Part shown: positions 35,741-44,716 of the stretch, piece after piece
Position numbering within the stretch: the stretch's first letter is position 1
How the letters are laid out: every line of letters begins with the position of its first letter
Source: an uncultured Paracoccaceae bacterium
GTDB lineage: Bacteria > Pseudomonadota > Alphaproteobacteria > Rhodobacterales > Rhodobacteraceae
Length of the DNA: 64,000 bases
Assembly (NCBI GenBank): GCA_947500005.1
Contig: CANMQJ010000001.1
Coordinates: 434,001 to 498,000, forward strand
Direction of reading: 5' to 3'
Made by a program: the position numbers and the translations under genes
The notes under the pieces: model-generated
The model's input: the letters and a program-made list of their open reading frames with translations, nothing else
Database searches by the model: none
What the model was told of the DNA's origin: nothing

Positions 35741-36946
35741 ATGAAGATGCGAACGCTGATCCTTTCGGGCCTTGGCCTTCTCGTCGTGGGAATGCTCGGC
35801 ATCGTGGCCTTGCGAACCGACCCGATCCCAGTTGACACGGCCGCTGTCACGGTCGGCCCCATGCGGGTTACGGTAGATGTCGAGGGCAAGACACGCATCG
35901 CCGAAATCTACGAGGTGTCGGCACCGATCCGCGGAACCGCGCGACGCGCACCGGTCCGTGTGGGCGACTGGGTCACGGGGGGTGAAACCGTCGTTGCCAT
36001 CGTCGAGCCCGCCGCGTCGGACCCGCTCGACCCGCGCAGCCGGGTTCAGGCCGAGGCGGCCGTACGCGAAGCGGAAGCAGGCCTGCACATGGCGGAAAGC
36101 CAACTGCGCCAGACGCAGGAGGAACTGGAACTTGCCCAGAGCGAGTTCGAGCGGGCAACTGAACTTGTCTCGCGCGGTGTCGCCTCGCTCACCCGGCTCG
36201 AAAATGCCGAGCAGATGCTGGGGGTCCGCGAAGCCGCCCGTGCCGCGGCGCAATCCGCTCTGGACATGGCGGCGGGTGCGCTGGATCGCGCCCGCGCCAC
36301 GCTCGATCCACCCGACACCGGCGTGGACGCCGCGACCTCGTGCTGCGTCGAGATCCTGGCCCCCGTCGATGGCCGGATTCTGGAAATTCCCACGATCAGC
36401 GAACGCCCCGTGATTGCCGGTACGCGGTTGCTGTCGGTCGGACAGCCCGAAGATCTGGAGATCGTGGCAGAAATCCTGTCCGCCGACGCGGTACGTCTGG
36501 AACCCGGCGACAAGGCCATCGTCGAGCGGTGGGGCGAGCCCCGACCGCTCGCGGCGCGGATCGCAAAGATCGAGCCGCGCGCCTATACCAAGGTCTCGGC
36601 CTTGGGCATCGAGGAACAGCGCGTCGATGTCGTCTTCGACCTGCTGTCGCCGCCGGCTGAACGGCCCGCACTGGGGCACGGATTCTCGGTCTTCCTGCGT
36701 GTGGTGGAATGGGAGGCAGAGCAGGCCCTCCAGATCCCGCTCAGCGCGCTGTTCCGCCACGGCGCGGATTGGGCGGTGTTTGTCAACGAGTCCGGCACCG
36801 CGCGCCTCCGGGTGATCGGGATCGGTCGCAGCAACAGCCTCTCGGTCGAGGTTCTGACCGGTCTGACGGAGGGGGAAGAGGTCCTTCTGCATCCCGGCGA
36901 CCGGATCGTGGACGGGACCTCGATCCGGCTGCGCGAGGACGGGTAG
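35741..36946 (+). CDS. HlyD/MacA-type periplasmic adaptor subunit
   Basis: A 401-residue membrane-fusion protein. An N-terminal anchor helix (residues 5-25) is followed by a biotinyl-lipoyl half (VEGKTRIAEIYEVSAPIRGT), a long coiled coil (about 95-190) rich in Ala, Glu and Arg, a second lipoyl half with EILAPVDGRILEIP, and beta-barrel domains. A CC pair (TSCCVEI) lies just before the second lipoyl half. Ten bases separate it from the permease, so it belongs to the same operon and would link the exporter to an outer-membrane or periplasmic path. No TolC-like gene is nearby. Confidence 0.86.
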   Translation: MKMRTLILSGLGLLVVGMLGIVALRTDPIPVDTAAVTVGPMRVTVDVEGKTRIAEIYEVSAPIRGTARRAPVRVGDWVTGGETVVAIVEPAASDPLDPRSRVQAEAAVREAEAGLHMAESQLRQTQEELELAQSEFERATELVSRGVASLTRLENAEQMLGVREAARAAAQSALDMAAGALDRARATLDPPDTGVDAATSCCVEILAPVDGRILEIPTISERPVIAGTRLLSVGQPEDLEIVAEILSADAVRLEPGDKAIVERWGEPRPLAARIAKIEPRAYTKVSALGIEEQRVDVVFDLLSPPAERPALGHGFSVFLRVVEWEAEQALQIPLSALFRHGADWAVFVNESGTARLRVIGIGRSNSLSVEVLTGLTEGEEVLLHPGDRIVDGTSIRLREDG

Positions 36947-36958
36947 CGGAGGACGCCA

Positions 36959-38170
36959 TCACGCGTTCGCGACGCCGGCCGCGACCTTCGAAGGTGCCTT
37001 GCGCGTGCGTTTTGGGGCGACGAGCCAAGGCGCCAAGCGTCTGACAGCAAGCGCGTAGCCGAAGGTCCAGAGCCCGGTGGCGACGTGGATCCCGTCAAGG
37101 CCCGGCAACAATTCCGAGGCTCCCGCGACGCGCGCGACAGCGGCTGCCGCGACTGCCAGGAAAGCAAGGTTCAGCATCGGTCCGGAGACGAGATTGCGCC
37201 CGGTATGGCCCATTGTCGCCCGCATCATCACGGCCACGGTCATCCCGCCGATAGCGCCGATGCCCAGCAGGTGCGGCGCCGTGGCCATGTCCGCCAGGCC
37301 AAATGCCGCCAGTGCCGCCGCACCAAGGCCGACCGGGATGAAGCCATAGGCTACGTGAAGCATGGTCAGCAGGGGCGAGGCCAGCGTCAGCATGCCAAGC
37401 CATCTCAGGCAGCGGAACAGATGCAGGGCCGCCGCCAGCGCAAGGAACGTCCCGCTGATCGCGCTCTCGGGTCGAAGGACCCAGAGAACCAGCGCGACGG
37501 CCCCCCAGGCCAGGGCCGCCATGTCGAACCGTCCGAACGCCGCCGGTCGGCTGGGAGAGCCCGTTCGGGCCAGCCAGTTGCGGGTGAAACTGGGAACGAT
37601 CCGGCCTCCTATGAGCATGACGAGAAATATCAGCAGTGCGATTCCCGCGCGGGCGCCGGTCTCGGCCAGGCCGCGATGAAGCGCCTCCAGGTGGAAACCC
37701 GCATTGGCGCAAGCCAGCAGCGAGACCGGCACCAGAACCTTGAGGTTGCGCCAGTTGGCCCCTGCGACGATCTCTCGGGCGATCATCGCGGCGACCGCGA
37801 CCAGAAAGGCCGTGTCCAGGGCCATCACGGTGAAAGGCGAAAGCGGGATTACGCCCGCCACCGATAGCCGCCCCGCCACCCAGATGGCCAGCAACGCGGC
37901 CAGGGGCCACCCGCGGGTCGGCATCCGACCGGTCCAGTTCGGAACCGCGGTGAACAGAAACCCGGCCACCACGGCGGCGCCGTAGCCGAAAATCATCTCG
38001 TGGACGTGCCAGTCGCGAGGCGCAAAGGGGCCACCAAGAGCGAGGTCGCCACGCCACACCATCAGCCAGACCGGCACGACGCCAAGGCCGAACAGCGTCG
38101 CAGCGAGAAAGAAGGGCCGGAACCCGTAGGAAAACAGCGCGGGGCCCTCATGGGAAGCACGGGATGTCAT
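36959..38170 (-). CDS. nnrS: NnrS family haem/copper membrane protein
   Basis: Polytopic membrane protein of the NnrS family, which is linked to nitric oxide stress relief and denitrification. The 403-residue protein has about 12 hydrophobic helices. Family marks are ALFSYGFRPFFLAATLFG near the N-terminus, WHVHEMIFGYGAAVVAGFL, and conserved His/Met sites such as MMRATMGHTGR. ATG 38170 was preferred over 38206 because AGGAG lies eight bases upstream. It follows the pseudoazurin gene on the same strand after 79 bases and may be co-transcribed. It converges on the exporter operon. Confidence 0.92.
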   Translation of the reverse strand: MTSRASHEGPALFSYGFRPFFLAATLFGLGVVPVWLMVWRGDLALGGPFAPRDWHVHEMIFGYGAAVVAGFLFTAVPNWTGRMPTRGWPLAALLAIWVAGRLSVAGVIPLSPFTVMALDTAFLVAVAAMIAREIVAGANWRNLKVLVPVSLLACANAGFHLEALHRGLAETGARAGIALLIFLVMLIGGRIVPSFTRNWLARTGSPSRPAAFGRFDMAALAWGAVALVLWVLRPESAISGTFLALAAALHLFRCLRWLGMLTLASPLLTMLHVAYGFIPVGLGAAALAAFGLADMATAPHLLGIGAIGGMTVAVMMRATMGHTGRNLVSGPMLNLAFLAVAAAAVARVAGASELLPGLDGIHVATGLWTFGYALAVRRLAPWLVAPKRTRKAPSKVAAGVANA

Positions 38171-38249
38171 CAGCAATCTCCTGTCCTGAACGGTGTCGGG
38201 CGGCACCGAGGATGCCGTCCGAAGGGATCGAGTATGGCGGGACGCTGCC

Positions 38250-38678
38250 TCACTCGACCTGTGCCATCAGATCGGCCATCCGGCCCTTTGCCTTGCCCTT
38301 CTGCTTCACGGCGCTTGCCTCATCGAGGTTCACAGGCTCGCCGACCTGGACCAGGGCCACCATTCCCATCGCGTAATGCGGGGTGCACTTGATGCCATAG
38401 ACGCCTTCCTCGTTTACTGTGAGTTCGAACTCCTCGTTGAACTTGGTCTTGAACGCGTCGACGCCGGCAGGCAGCATCCCATCGATATTCTCGACATTGT
38501 GTCCCTTGTCGGTCGGCACGAAGCGGATCACGTCACCAGGGGCGGCCTTCACATAGCCGGGCTCGAAGACCATCACGCCCGCCTCGCCCTTGTTGAGCAT
38601 CAGTACCTCATGGGTTTCGGCCAGCGCGGCGCCTGCACCTACAGTGAGAACGGCGGCCATCATCAGTTTCGCAAACAT
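38250..38678 (-). CDS. Pseudoazurin (type 1 copper electron carrier)
   Basis: Periplasmic blue copper protein that carries electrons to nitrite reductase. The 142-residue precursor has a signal peptide (1-20, ending GAALA) and copper ligands H60, C98, H101 and M106 (GHNV and [10 protein letters not shown]), matching the known H40/C78/H81/M86 spacing of mature pseudoazurin. ATG 38678 follows AAAGGAC; the upstream in-frame extension is not pseudoazurin-like. A TTG-N8-CAA site lies about 77 bases upstream. It fits as donor to the NirK encoded at 48882. Confidence 0.93.
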   Translation of the reverse strand: MFAKLMMAAVLTVGAGAALAETHEVLMLNKGEAGVMVFEPGYVKAAPGDVIRFVPTDKGHNVENIDGMLPAGVDAFKTKFNEEFELTVNEEGVYGIKCTPHYAMGMVALVQVGEPVNLDEASAVKQKGKAKGRMADLMAQVE

Positions 38679-38748
38679 CGGATTGTCCTTTCTGCGTATC
38701 CGGATATTTCGTCTGGCCCCGATTTGCCGTAGAAGCCGATCCGGAACG

Positions 38749-38762
38749 TTGCTCTGAAACAA
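38749..38762. promoter_or_regulatory. TTG-N8-CAA box (NnrR-type) between pseudoazurin and nnrR
   Basis: TTGCTCTGAAACAA fits the TTG-N8-CAA pattern. It lies about 77 bases from the pseudoazurin ATG and 18 bases upstream of the nnrR GTG. It can therefore activate the pseudoazurin/nnrS side and may autoregulate nnrR. Confidence 0.65.
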
Positions 38763-38779
38763 ACTCCTGAACCGAAACC

Positions 38780-39475
38780 GTGCCCAAGCTCGACGAAAGC
38801 CTCCTGACCGGATTGCCGCCCTTTTCCCTGCTGGAGCGGGCACAGATTCGCGAGATCCTCGATCACGCGGTCTCGCGCCGCTACGAAGAGGGCACGCCGA
38901 TCTTTCGCGAAGGGCATGACGCGGACCGATTCTTTCTGCTGCTGGACGGCTACCTGAGGGTTATCCGCTCCACGGCAGGCGGCGATCAGATCATCGTGCT
39001 GCACATCTCACCCGGCCAGCTTTTCGGCATCGCCCCCGCCCTGCAACGTGACACCTATCCCGCCACGGCGATCGCCGCGGCCGAATCCATCGCGTTGTCA
39101 TGGTCGGCCAAGCTTTGGGGAGATTTCACGGCGAGCTATCCCGGCTTCGCGACCGAAAGCTACAAGACGCTGGGCCAGCGGCTGGGCCAGATACAGGAGA
39201 CGCTGACCGAGATGGCCACACAGGCGGTCGAGAAACGCGTCGCAGCGGCCGTTCTGCGGATGGTGAACCAAAGCGGGCGCAAGACCGATCAGGGAATCGA
39301 GATCGCCTTTCCCGTGACCCGGCAGAACATCTCGGACATGACCGGCACCACGCTGCACACGGTCAGTCGCCTGCTGTCAGCCTGGCAGAAGGACGGAATC
39401 GTCGAATCTACGCGCAAGCATATCGTGGTCACCGACCCGCACGCCCTTGTGCTGCTGAGCGGCGCGCAGGGCTAG
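38780..39475 (+). CDS. nnrR: Crp/Fnr family transcriptional regulator, NnrR type
   Basis: A 231-residue regulator with an N-terminal cyclic-nucleotide-like beta-roll (about 12-115), dimer helix ([20 protein letters not shown]) and C-terminal winged helix [27 protein letters not shown]. No FNR-type N-terminal Cys cluster is present, so it is not an oxygen-sensing 4Fe-4S protein. NnrR/Dnr proteins sense nitric oxide, probably through haem, and activate nir and nor genes. The start is taken as GTG 38780. It is divergent from pseudoazurin and its 3' end overlaps the DUF1858 gene by 47 bases. Confidence 0.9.
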   Translation: MPKLDESLLTGLPPFSLLERAQIREILDHAVSRRYEEGTPIFREGHDADRFFLLLDGYLRVIRSTAGGDQIIVLHISPGQLFGIAPALQRDTYPATAIAAAESIALSWSAKLWGDFTASYPGFATESYKTLGQRLGQIQETLTEMATQAVEKRVAAAVLRMVNQSGRKTDQGIEIAFPVTRQNISDMTGTTLHTVSRLLSAWQKDGIVESTRKHIVVTDPHALVLLSGAQG

Positions 39476-39701
39476 ACCCTCCTTCGCTGGACCCACCGTC
39501 GATCCGCGCCTTCAGTTCGGCGCGAAAGGCGTCCTCGTCCAGATCGTATTCCAGGCACGCATCGGTGATGGCGTGAAACGGGGCTATTGGACAGCCGGGG
39601 CACAGCATCCGGCGTTCGAGGAACGATGCCGCCGTTTCGGGCCATTCGGCGAAAAGGTCCGACAAGGGCAGGTCGGGATCATCAAAATCGGATCGTGGCA
39701 T
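39429..39701 (-). CDS. DUF1858 domain protein (ScdA/hybrid-cluster-associated redox disulfide type)
   Basis: A 90-residue cytosolic protein with the DUF1858-like core: LPLSDLFAEWPETAASFLER, then MLCPGCPIAPFHAI with a CxxC pair, then DACLEYDLDEDAFRAEL. Such domains are found at the start of ScdA/YtfE (RIC) iron-sulfur repair proteins and beside hybrid cluster proteins. ATG 39701 follows AAAGG at seven bases; the open frame extends upstream but without homology. It converges on nnrR with a 47-base overlap. A role in repair of nitrosylated iron-sulfur centres is inferred. Confidence 0.82.
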   Translation of the reverse strand: MPRSDFDDPDLPLSDLFAEWPETAASFLERRMLCPGCPIAPFHAITDACLEYDLDEDAFRAELKARIDGGSSEGGSSPARRSAAQGRAGR

Positions 39702-39750
39702 GCGCTTTCCTTTCAAAGCCGCATCCTGCGCCCATCTTTCGCCGGCTTCT

Positions 39751-39764
39751 TTGCGCTTGCACAA
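39751..39764. promoter_or_regulatory. TTG-N8-CAA box (NnrR-type) upstream of norC
   Basis: TTGCGCTTGCACAA fits TTG-N8-CAA; its centre is about 69 bases upstream of the norC ATG. It also lies about 56 bases upstream of the divergent DUF1858 gene, so it could serve both. An additional CGCTTG/CAAGCG inverted pair overlaps it. Confidence 0.7.
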
Positions 39765-39826
39765 CAAGCGGCTCCGGCCACGCCGGTAGGGAACGGTCAT
39801 CCGAAACAAATTGTCGGGACCGCGAC

Positions 39827-40279
39827 ATGTCAGAAATACTCACGAAATCGCGGGCCAGAAACGTATTCTACGGGGGATCCATCTTCTTCGTGGTCGTGTT
39901 CGTGGCCTTGACGGCGGACAGTCACCGCCAAATCGTCGACAAAGCAACCGCAGGGATGCCCCTTACCGAAGAGGTTGTCCTGGGCAAGCATGTCTGGGAG
40001 CGCAATTCCTGCATCAACTGCCACACGCTGCATGGCGAAGGCGCCTATTTCGCGCCCGAGGTCGGCAATGTCATGACCCGCTGGGGTGTCATGGACGACC
40101 CCGAGGGTGCCTATGAAATGCTGGATGGCTGGATGCAGGCGCAGCCCTCGGGGATAGAGGGCCGCCGCCAGATGCCGCATTTCGAGATCACCGAGGAGGA
40201 GATGCGCGGGCTGGCCGAATTCCTCCGCTGGGCCGATCAGACCGACACCCAGAACTGGCCGCCGAACGACGCCGGTTGA
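39827..40279 (+). CDS. norC: Nitric oxide reductase cytochrome c subunit NorC
   Basis: The membrane-anchored c-type cytochrome of cNOR that hands electrons to NorB. The 150-residue protein has one N-terminal helix (about 12-30) and a haem c site CINCH (C62, C65, H66), with axial Met likely in RRQMPHFE. ATG 39827 gives the normal length; the open frame runs upstream to 39587 without homology. It is 19 bases before norB and begins norCBQD. Confidence 0.95.
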   Translation: MSEILTKSRARNVFYGGSIFFVVVFVALTADSHRQIVDKATAGMPLTEEVVLGKHVWERNSCINCHTLHGEGAYFAPEVGNVMTRWGVMDDPEGAYEMLDGWMQAQPSGIEGRRQMPHFEITEEEMRGLAEFLRWADQTDTQNWPPNDAG

Positions 40280-40298
40280 GCCTTTCAGGAGAAAAACA

Positions 40299-41645
40299 AT
40301 GAAATACGAATCTCAAAAGGTGGCCTACGCCTATTTCCTCGCGGCGATGGGGCTGTTCGGAATACAGGTACTGGGCGGGTTGCTGCTGGGCTGGATCTAT
40401 GTCTCGCCCAACACCCTGTCCGAGGTCCTGCCCTTCAACATCGTGCGCATGATCCATACCAACGCGCTGATCGTCTGGCTGCTGCTGGGCTTCTTCGGCG
40501 CTGCCTACTACCTCGTACCCGAGGAATCCGAGCGCGAGATCTTCTCGGTCAAGCTTGCTTATATCCAGCTCGCCATCCTCGTGGTCGGCACGCTGGGCGC
40601 CGTGGGCTCGTACCTTGTCGGCATCCATGGCGGGCGCGAGTTCCTGGAACAACCCTTGTGGGTCAAGTTCGGCATCCTGGTGGCGGCGGTGATCTTTCTC
40701 GTCAACGTTTCGCTGACCTTCCTTGCGGGCCGCAAGACGGCGATCACCAACATCCTGATGATGGGTCTGTGGCTGCTGTGCCTTCTCTGGGTCTTTGCCT
40801 TCATCAACCCCGACAACCTGTCGCTCGACAAGATGTACTGGTGGATGGTCGTGCACCTCTGGGTCGAGGCGACCTGGGAACTGGTCATGGCCGCGATCCT
40901 CGGCTTCCTGATGCTGAAGCTGACGGGCGTCGACCGCGAGGTGATCGAGAAATGGCTCTACGTCATCGTGGCCACCGCGCTCTTCTCGGGCATTCTCGGC
41001 ACCGGCCACCACTTCTACTGGATCGGCACGCCGGGTTACTGGCAGTGGATCGGCTCGATCTTCTCGACCTTCGAGGTGGTGCCGTTCTTCGCCATGATGT
41101 CCTTTGCCTTCGTCATGGTCTGGAAGGGCCGCAAGAACCACCCCAACAAGGCCGCGCTGCTGTGGTCGCTGGGCTCGTCCACCGTCGCCTTCTTCGGCGC
41201 GGGCGTCTGGGGCTTCCTGCACACGCTGCACGGGGTGAACTTCTACACCCACGGCACGCAGATCACCGCCGCGCACGGACACCTTGCCTTCTACGGTGCC
41301 TATGTGGCTCTGAATCTGGCCATGTTCACCTACGCCATGCCGGTACTGCGCAACCGCGCGCCTTATAACCAGGTGCTGAACATGGCGAGTTTCTGGCTGA
41401 TGACCGGTGGCATGGCCTTCATGACCTTCGTTCTGACCTTCGCCGGCACCATCCAGACGCATATGCAGCGGATCGTGGGAGACTATTACATGGAGGTGCA
41501 GGACCAGCTTGGCCTCTTCTACATGATGCGCTTCGGCTCGGGCGTCGCGGTGGTGCTGGGTGCGCTCCTCTTCATCTACTCGATGCTGGCGGTGCGCCGC
41601 CGCGAGATCGTACAACCCGGCCCCGTGGCCGTACCGGGAGAGTGA
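40299..41645 (+). CDS. norB: Nitric oxide reductase cytochrome b subunit NorB
   Basis: Catalytic haem-copper-oxidase-family subunit reducing two NO to N2O. The 448-residue protein has 12 membrane helices. It starts KYESQKVAYAYFLAAMGLFG and has the conserved His sites HTNALIVWLLLG, HLWVEATWELVMAAILGF (haem b3/FeB region with the catalytic Glu) and GHHFYWIGTPGYW, then HGHLAFYGAYVALN. It is preceded by AGGAG at 40287-40291. Length and motifs are typical of the cytochrome c-dependent (short) cNOR rather than qNOR. Confidence 0.95.
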   Translation: MKYESQKVAYAYFLAAMGLFGIQVLGGLLLGWIYVSPNTLSEVLPFNIVRMIHTNALIVWLLLGFFGAAYYLVPEESEREIFSVKLAYIQLAILVVGTLGAVGSYLVGIHGGREFLEQPLWVKFGILVAAVIFLVNVSLTFLAGRKTAITNILMMGLWLLCLLWVFAFINPDNLSLDKMYWWMVVHLWVEATWELVMAAILGFLMLKLTGVDREVIEKWLYVIVATALFSGILGTGHHFYWIGTPGYWQWIGSIFSTFEVVPFFAMMSFAFVMVWKGRKNHPNKAALLWSLGSSTVAFFGAGVWGFLHTLHGVNFYTHGTQITAAHGHLAFYGAYVALNLAMFTYAMPVLRNRAPYNQVLNMASFWLMTGGMAFMTFVLTFAGTIQTHMQRIVGDYYMEVQDQLGLFYMMRFGSGVAVVLGALLFIYSMLAVRRREIVQPGPVAVPGE

Positions 41646-41648
41646 CCC

Positions 41649-42443
41649 ATGCGTGACCTGCAAACCCCCGACCTGCCGTTCTATCAACCCACCTCCGACG
41701 AATGCGCGGTGTTCGAGACGGCACATGACAACGGTCTGCCCCTTCTTCTGAAGGGGCCCACCGGCTGCGGCAAGACGCGCTTCGTGGAACACATGGCCGC
41801 GCGGCTCGGGCTGCCGCTGCACACCGTCGCCTGCCATGACGATCTGTCAGCGGCCGACCTGATCGGACGCTACCTGCTGAAGGGTGGCGAAACCGTCTGG
41901 GTCGATGGGCCCCTGACGCGAGCGGTGCGCGAAGGCGGCATCTGCTATCTCGACGAGGTGGTGGAGGCGCGCAAGGACGTGACCGTCGTCCTGCACCCGC
42001 TGACCGACGACCGCCGCCGGCTGGTCATCGACAAGACCGGCGAGGAACTGGTCGCTCCGACCTCGTTCATGCTGGTGGCCAGCTACAACCCCGGCTACCA
42101 GAATATCCTGAAAAAGCTGAAGCCCTCGACCCGGCAACGTTTTGTCTCGATCGGCTTCGACTTTCCGGCGCCAGAGGTCGAAACCCCCGTGGTCATGCGC
42201 GAAAGCGGGCTCGACGAAGCGCGCGCCCTGGCGCTGGTCCGGCTGGCGGGCAAGATCCGCACTCTCTCTGGCATGGACCTGGAGGAGGGCGTCTCGACCC
42301 GGCTGCTGATCTATGCCGCCACGATGATCGCCCGCGGCATGGCCGTGGACCGCGCCATCGAGGCTGCCATCATCGAGCCGCTTTCCGACGAGCCGGACAC
42401 GCAGCAGGCGCTGCGTGACCTCGCGGCCGTGATCTACGGGTGA
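41649..42443 (+). CDS. norQ: NorQ/CbbQ family MoxR-type AAA ATPase
   Basis: AAA+ ATPase that, with NorD, activates NorCB, probably by helping insert the non-haem iron. The 264-residue protein has Walker [11 protein letters not shown] (about 36-45), Walker B region [16 protein letters not shown] and sensor [11 protein letters not shown], with the CbbQ/NorQ N-terminus. It sits three bases after norB and overlaps norD. Confidence 0.94.
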   Translation: MRDLQTPDLPFYQPTSDECAVFETAHDNGLPLLLKGPTGCGKTRFVEHMAARLGLPLHTVACHDDLSAADLIGRYLLKGGETVWVDGPLTRAVREGGICYLDEVVEARKDVTVVLHPLTDDRRRLVIDKTGEELVAPTSFMLVASYNPGYQNILKKLKPSTRQRFVSIGFDFPAPEVETPVVMRESGLDEARALALVRLAGKIRTLSGMDLEEGVSTRLLIYAATMIARGMAVDRAIEAAIIEPLSDEPDTQQALRDLAAVIYG

Positions 42444-44329
42444 ATACCATGTTGCATGTCCTCGACCTGATGGAACCCGAAGAGACGGTAGGCAATCTCT
42501 GGCACGACATGGCCTCGCGGCTCGGAGGGGCGGTCGAGGGCGACGCGACGCGGACAGTCCGCTTCGAACAGGTCCGGCCCTCGGTGGCGGCGCTGTTCCG
42601 GGCGCTCGGGGGCGCGGCGGGGGTGGAGATCACCCCTGCCCCGCTTACTTCCTCCGATCACCGCCCCGACCGGCTGCGCCGGATCGGCACGCCGCGGGAA
42701 AAGCTGCACATCGCAGATTTCGACGGCAACCGCCTGCGCCTGCCGCCGTCCATGGACCTTTTCCCCAGCCGCGAATTGAACCGGGCCTGTTATCTCTGGC
42801 TTGCGGCCCTCGCCGCTTTCGTGGAGGTTCCCGGCCGACAGACGGACCCTCTCGCGGCGGACCGGGCGGAAATTGCCGCCATTTCTCTTGCCTCCGACCG
42901 GGCCTTCGCCGCCTGCCCGGGTCTCCGCCGACCCTATGAAAGCCTTTGCCGTCATATTCGTGGAACGCGCAGCCGCAGCGGCCTGCCCCGTTGCGAAGCG
43001 GGTGTGGAACGCCTGATCCTTGACCAGCTGGCCGGGGTGTCGGACGCCGATGAGTGCCTGTCCTGCCCCGCCCCACGCGGCTATCGAAGCTATGCGCCGG
43101 TGCCCATCTGGTTGCGCCTGCGGCCGACTCTGAACATGGGCAAGCCCGCCCCCGACGAAGCCCAAACGCCGGGTCAGGCGCATGGCGTTCCCACCCGCAA
43201 GGATGCCCGCCGCGAAGAGCGGGACCAGGCGAACCGGCGGGACAGTTTCATCATCCACCGCTTCGAGTCGATCATGTCCTGGGCCGAAAGCCTGAACCTC
43301 AACCGCATGGTCGATGACGACGATCAGGAAAACGCGGCCAAGGCCGCCGAGGATCAGGACCACCTGACGCTCAGCCAGAACATGAAGCGCGCGGCGACGC
43401 GTCTGCGCCTCTCACTCGACCTGTCGCCGCAAGATGCCGAGCACGAGCGTCTTGCCGGGCGCTTTACCTACCCCGAATGGAACCGCCGCACGGCCAGCTA
43501 CCTGCCCGACCATACCCGTGTCCTCGAGGCCGAGGCGACACCCCGCGCCGGGTACGCGCCGGACCCTCGCCTCGTGGCCCGGGTCAAGCGGCAGTTCGCA
43601 CCATTGCATCCGCGCCGCGTGGTCCTGCCCCGACAGATCGATGGCGAGGATCTGGACCTCGACGCCGTCGTGACCTCGCGCACCGATCTCGCCTGTGGGC
43701 GGGAAGGGTCTGATCGGGTCTGGCAGGCAGGCCGCCCGATGGCCCGCGACCTGTCCGTTGCGATCCTGATAGACTGTTCCCGCTCGACCGAGGCCGCCAT
43801 CGGTGACAGCTCCGTCATCGAGGTCGCGCGCGAGGCGCTTTCCGCGCTGGCCTGCGGCATCGACACGGCGGGAGACCGGCTGGGCATCTGGGGCTTTTCC
43901 TCGCTACGCCGGGACCGCGTGTTCCTGCACCGCGCCAAGAGCTTTGCCGAGCCCATGTCGCAGGCCGTCACCGCCCGGATCGGCGGGTTGACCCCGGGCC
44001 ATTACACCCGCCTCGGCGCTGCGATCCGGCATGTGTCCGCGCAGTTGGCCGAAGAGGGCGCCACCCGCCGCCTGTTGCTGGTGCTGACCGACGGCAAGCC
44101 CAACGACCTCGACCACTACGAGGGTCAGCACGGGATCGAGGACAGCCGCATGGCCGTCCGCGAGGCGCGCGCATTGGGCCAGGCGATGCATGGCGTGATC
44201 GTCGATGCGGACGGGCAGGACTGGTTCGCGCGCATCTTCGGGCGCGCCGGGTTCACTTTGCTGCCACGCCCGGAACGTCTTCCGCGCGCCCTGCCCGAAA
44301 TCTACCAGACCCTGACCATGGAGACCTGA
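42440..44329 (+). CDS. norD: NorD, von Willebrand A domain protein for NO reductase activation
   Basis: A 629-residue partner of NorQ. The C-terminal von Willebrand A domain (from about 439) has the MIDAS motif DCSRS ([18 protein letters not shown]) and [11 protein letters not shown]. The N-terminal half is the CbbO/NorD-specific region. The start is GTG 42440, overlapping the norQ TGA; ATG 42449 is an alternative. It is required for active NOR in relatives. It is followed at once by two tiny membrane-protein genes. Confidence 0.92.
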   Translation: MNTMLHVLDLMEPEETVGNLWHDMASRLGGAVEGDATRTVRFEQVRPSVAALFRALGGAAGVEITPAPLTSSDHRPDRLRRIGTPREKLHIADFDGNRLRLPPSMDLFPSRELNRACYLWLAALAAFVEVPGRQTDPLAADRAEIAAISLASDRAFAACPGLRRPYESLCRHIRGTRSRSGLPRCEAGVERLILDQLAGVSDADECLSCPAPRGYRSYAPVPIWLRLRPTLNMGKPAPDEAQTPGQAHGVPTRKDARREERDQANRRDSFIIHRFESIMSWAESLNLNRMVDDDDQENAAKAAEDQDHLTLSQNMKRAATRLRLSLDLSPQDAEHERLAGRFTYPEWNRRTASYLPDHTRVLEAEATPRAGYAPDPRLVARVKRQFAPLHPRRVVLPRQIDGEDLDLDAVVTSRTDLACGREGSDRVWQAGRPMARDLSVAILIDCSRSTEAAIGDSSVIEVAREALSALACGIDTAGDRLGIWGFSSLRRDRVFLHRAKSFAEPMSQAVTARIGGLTPGHYTRLGAAIRHVSAQLAEEGATRRLLLVLTDGKPNDLDHYEGQHGIEDSRMAVREARALGQAMHGVIVDADGQDWFARIFGRAGFTLLPRPERLPRALPEIYQTLTMET

Positions 44330-44330
44330 C

Positions 44331-44504
44331 ATGAAACGCCTTCTCACCCTTGCCCTGATCCTGCCGACGCAAACCTTCGCCGCAGGTTTCGACCGGCCGA
44401 TACCGCAACCGCAGACCGAAACCGCCGAATTCTGGTTTCTCGTCGGCTCGATCGGACTGGTCGCGGCTCTGGCCGTGGTCCAGATCCTGGTGAGTCGCCG
44501 ATGA
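44331..44504 (+). CDS. Small membrane protein in the nor operon
   Basis: A 57-residue open frame, one base after the norD stop. It has a signal-like start (MKRLLTLALILPTQTFAA), a polar Pro/Gln-rich stretch (FDRPIPQPQTETAEF), one hydrophobic helix (LVGSIGLVAALAVVQILV) and a short basic C-terminus. Its TGA overlaps the next ATG (44501), so it is very likely translated. I do not recognise a named family. Its place corresponds to that of small accessory genes after norD in other operons. Confidence 0.65.
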   Translation: MKRLLTLALILPTQTFAAGFDRPIPQPQTETAEFWFLVGSIGLVAALAVVQILVSRR

Positions 44505-44716
44505 CGCCCCCGGCAAGGCTCGTCGTCGCGCTTTATCCGTTCGGGGCGGGCGCGATGGGCGTGAACCTGTTTTTTGCCTCGCTCATCGGCTCGTGGCTGG
44601 GCTGGCCCGTCCTGACCCCGTTGCAGGCAGCGGCGGGCGGGCTGGTATTGGGTTTGCCAACGACCTGGGCCTTCGCTTGTCATATTCGCCGACTCATGAA
44701 AGAGGCCGGGGAATGA
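44501..44716 (+). CDS. Small two-helix membrane protein (NorF/NnrT-like position)
   Basis: A 71-residue protein with two predicted membrane helices (VVALYPFGAGAMGVNLFFAS and LQAAAGGLVLGLPTTWAFA) and a basic tail HIRRLMKEAGE. It overlaps the genes on both sides by four bases. Other nor operons have small two-helix proteins (NorF, NnrT) here, thought to help nitric oxide reductase assembly or regulation. Assignment is by size and position, not by a clear motif. Confidence 0.7.
   Translation: MTPPARLVVALYPFGAGAMGVNLFFASLIGSWLGWPVLTPLQAAAGGLVLGLPTTWAFACHIRRLMKEAGE

Noticed and set aside
33184..35898. 904-residue open frame on the minus strand
   Set aside because: Antisense to the FtsX-like permease; the composition is His/Arg/Gln-rich with no domains.
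32657..36946. The ABC exporter as a NosDFY or LolCDE system
   Set aside because: NosDFY has a separate NosD and a non-FtsX permease, and LolCDE lacks a HlyD adaptor; the domain set here fits neither.
40188..41837. 549-residue open frame antisense to norB
   Set aside because: Shadow of norB, whose membrane helices and His ligands are unmistakable.
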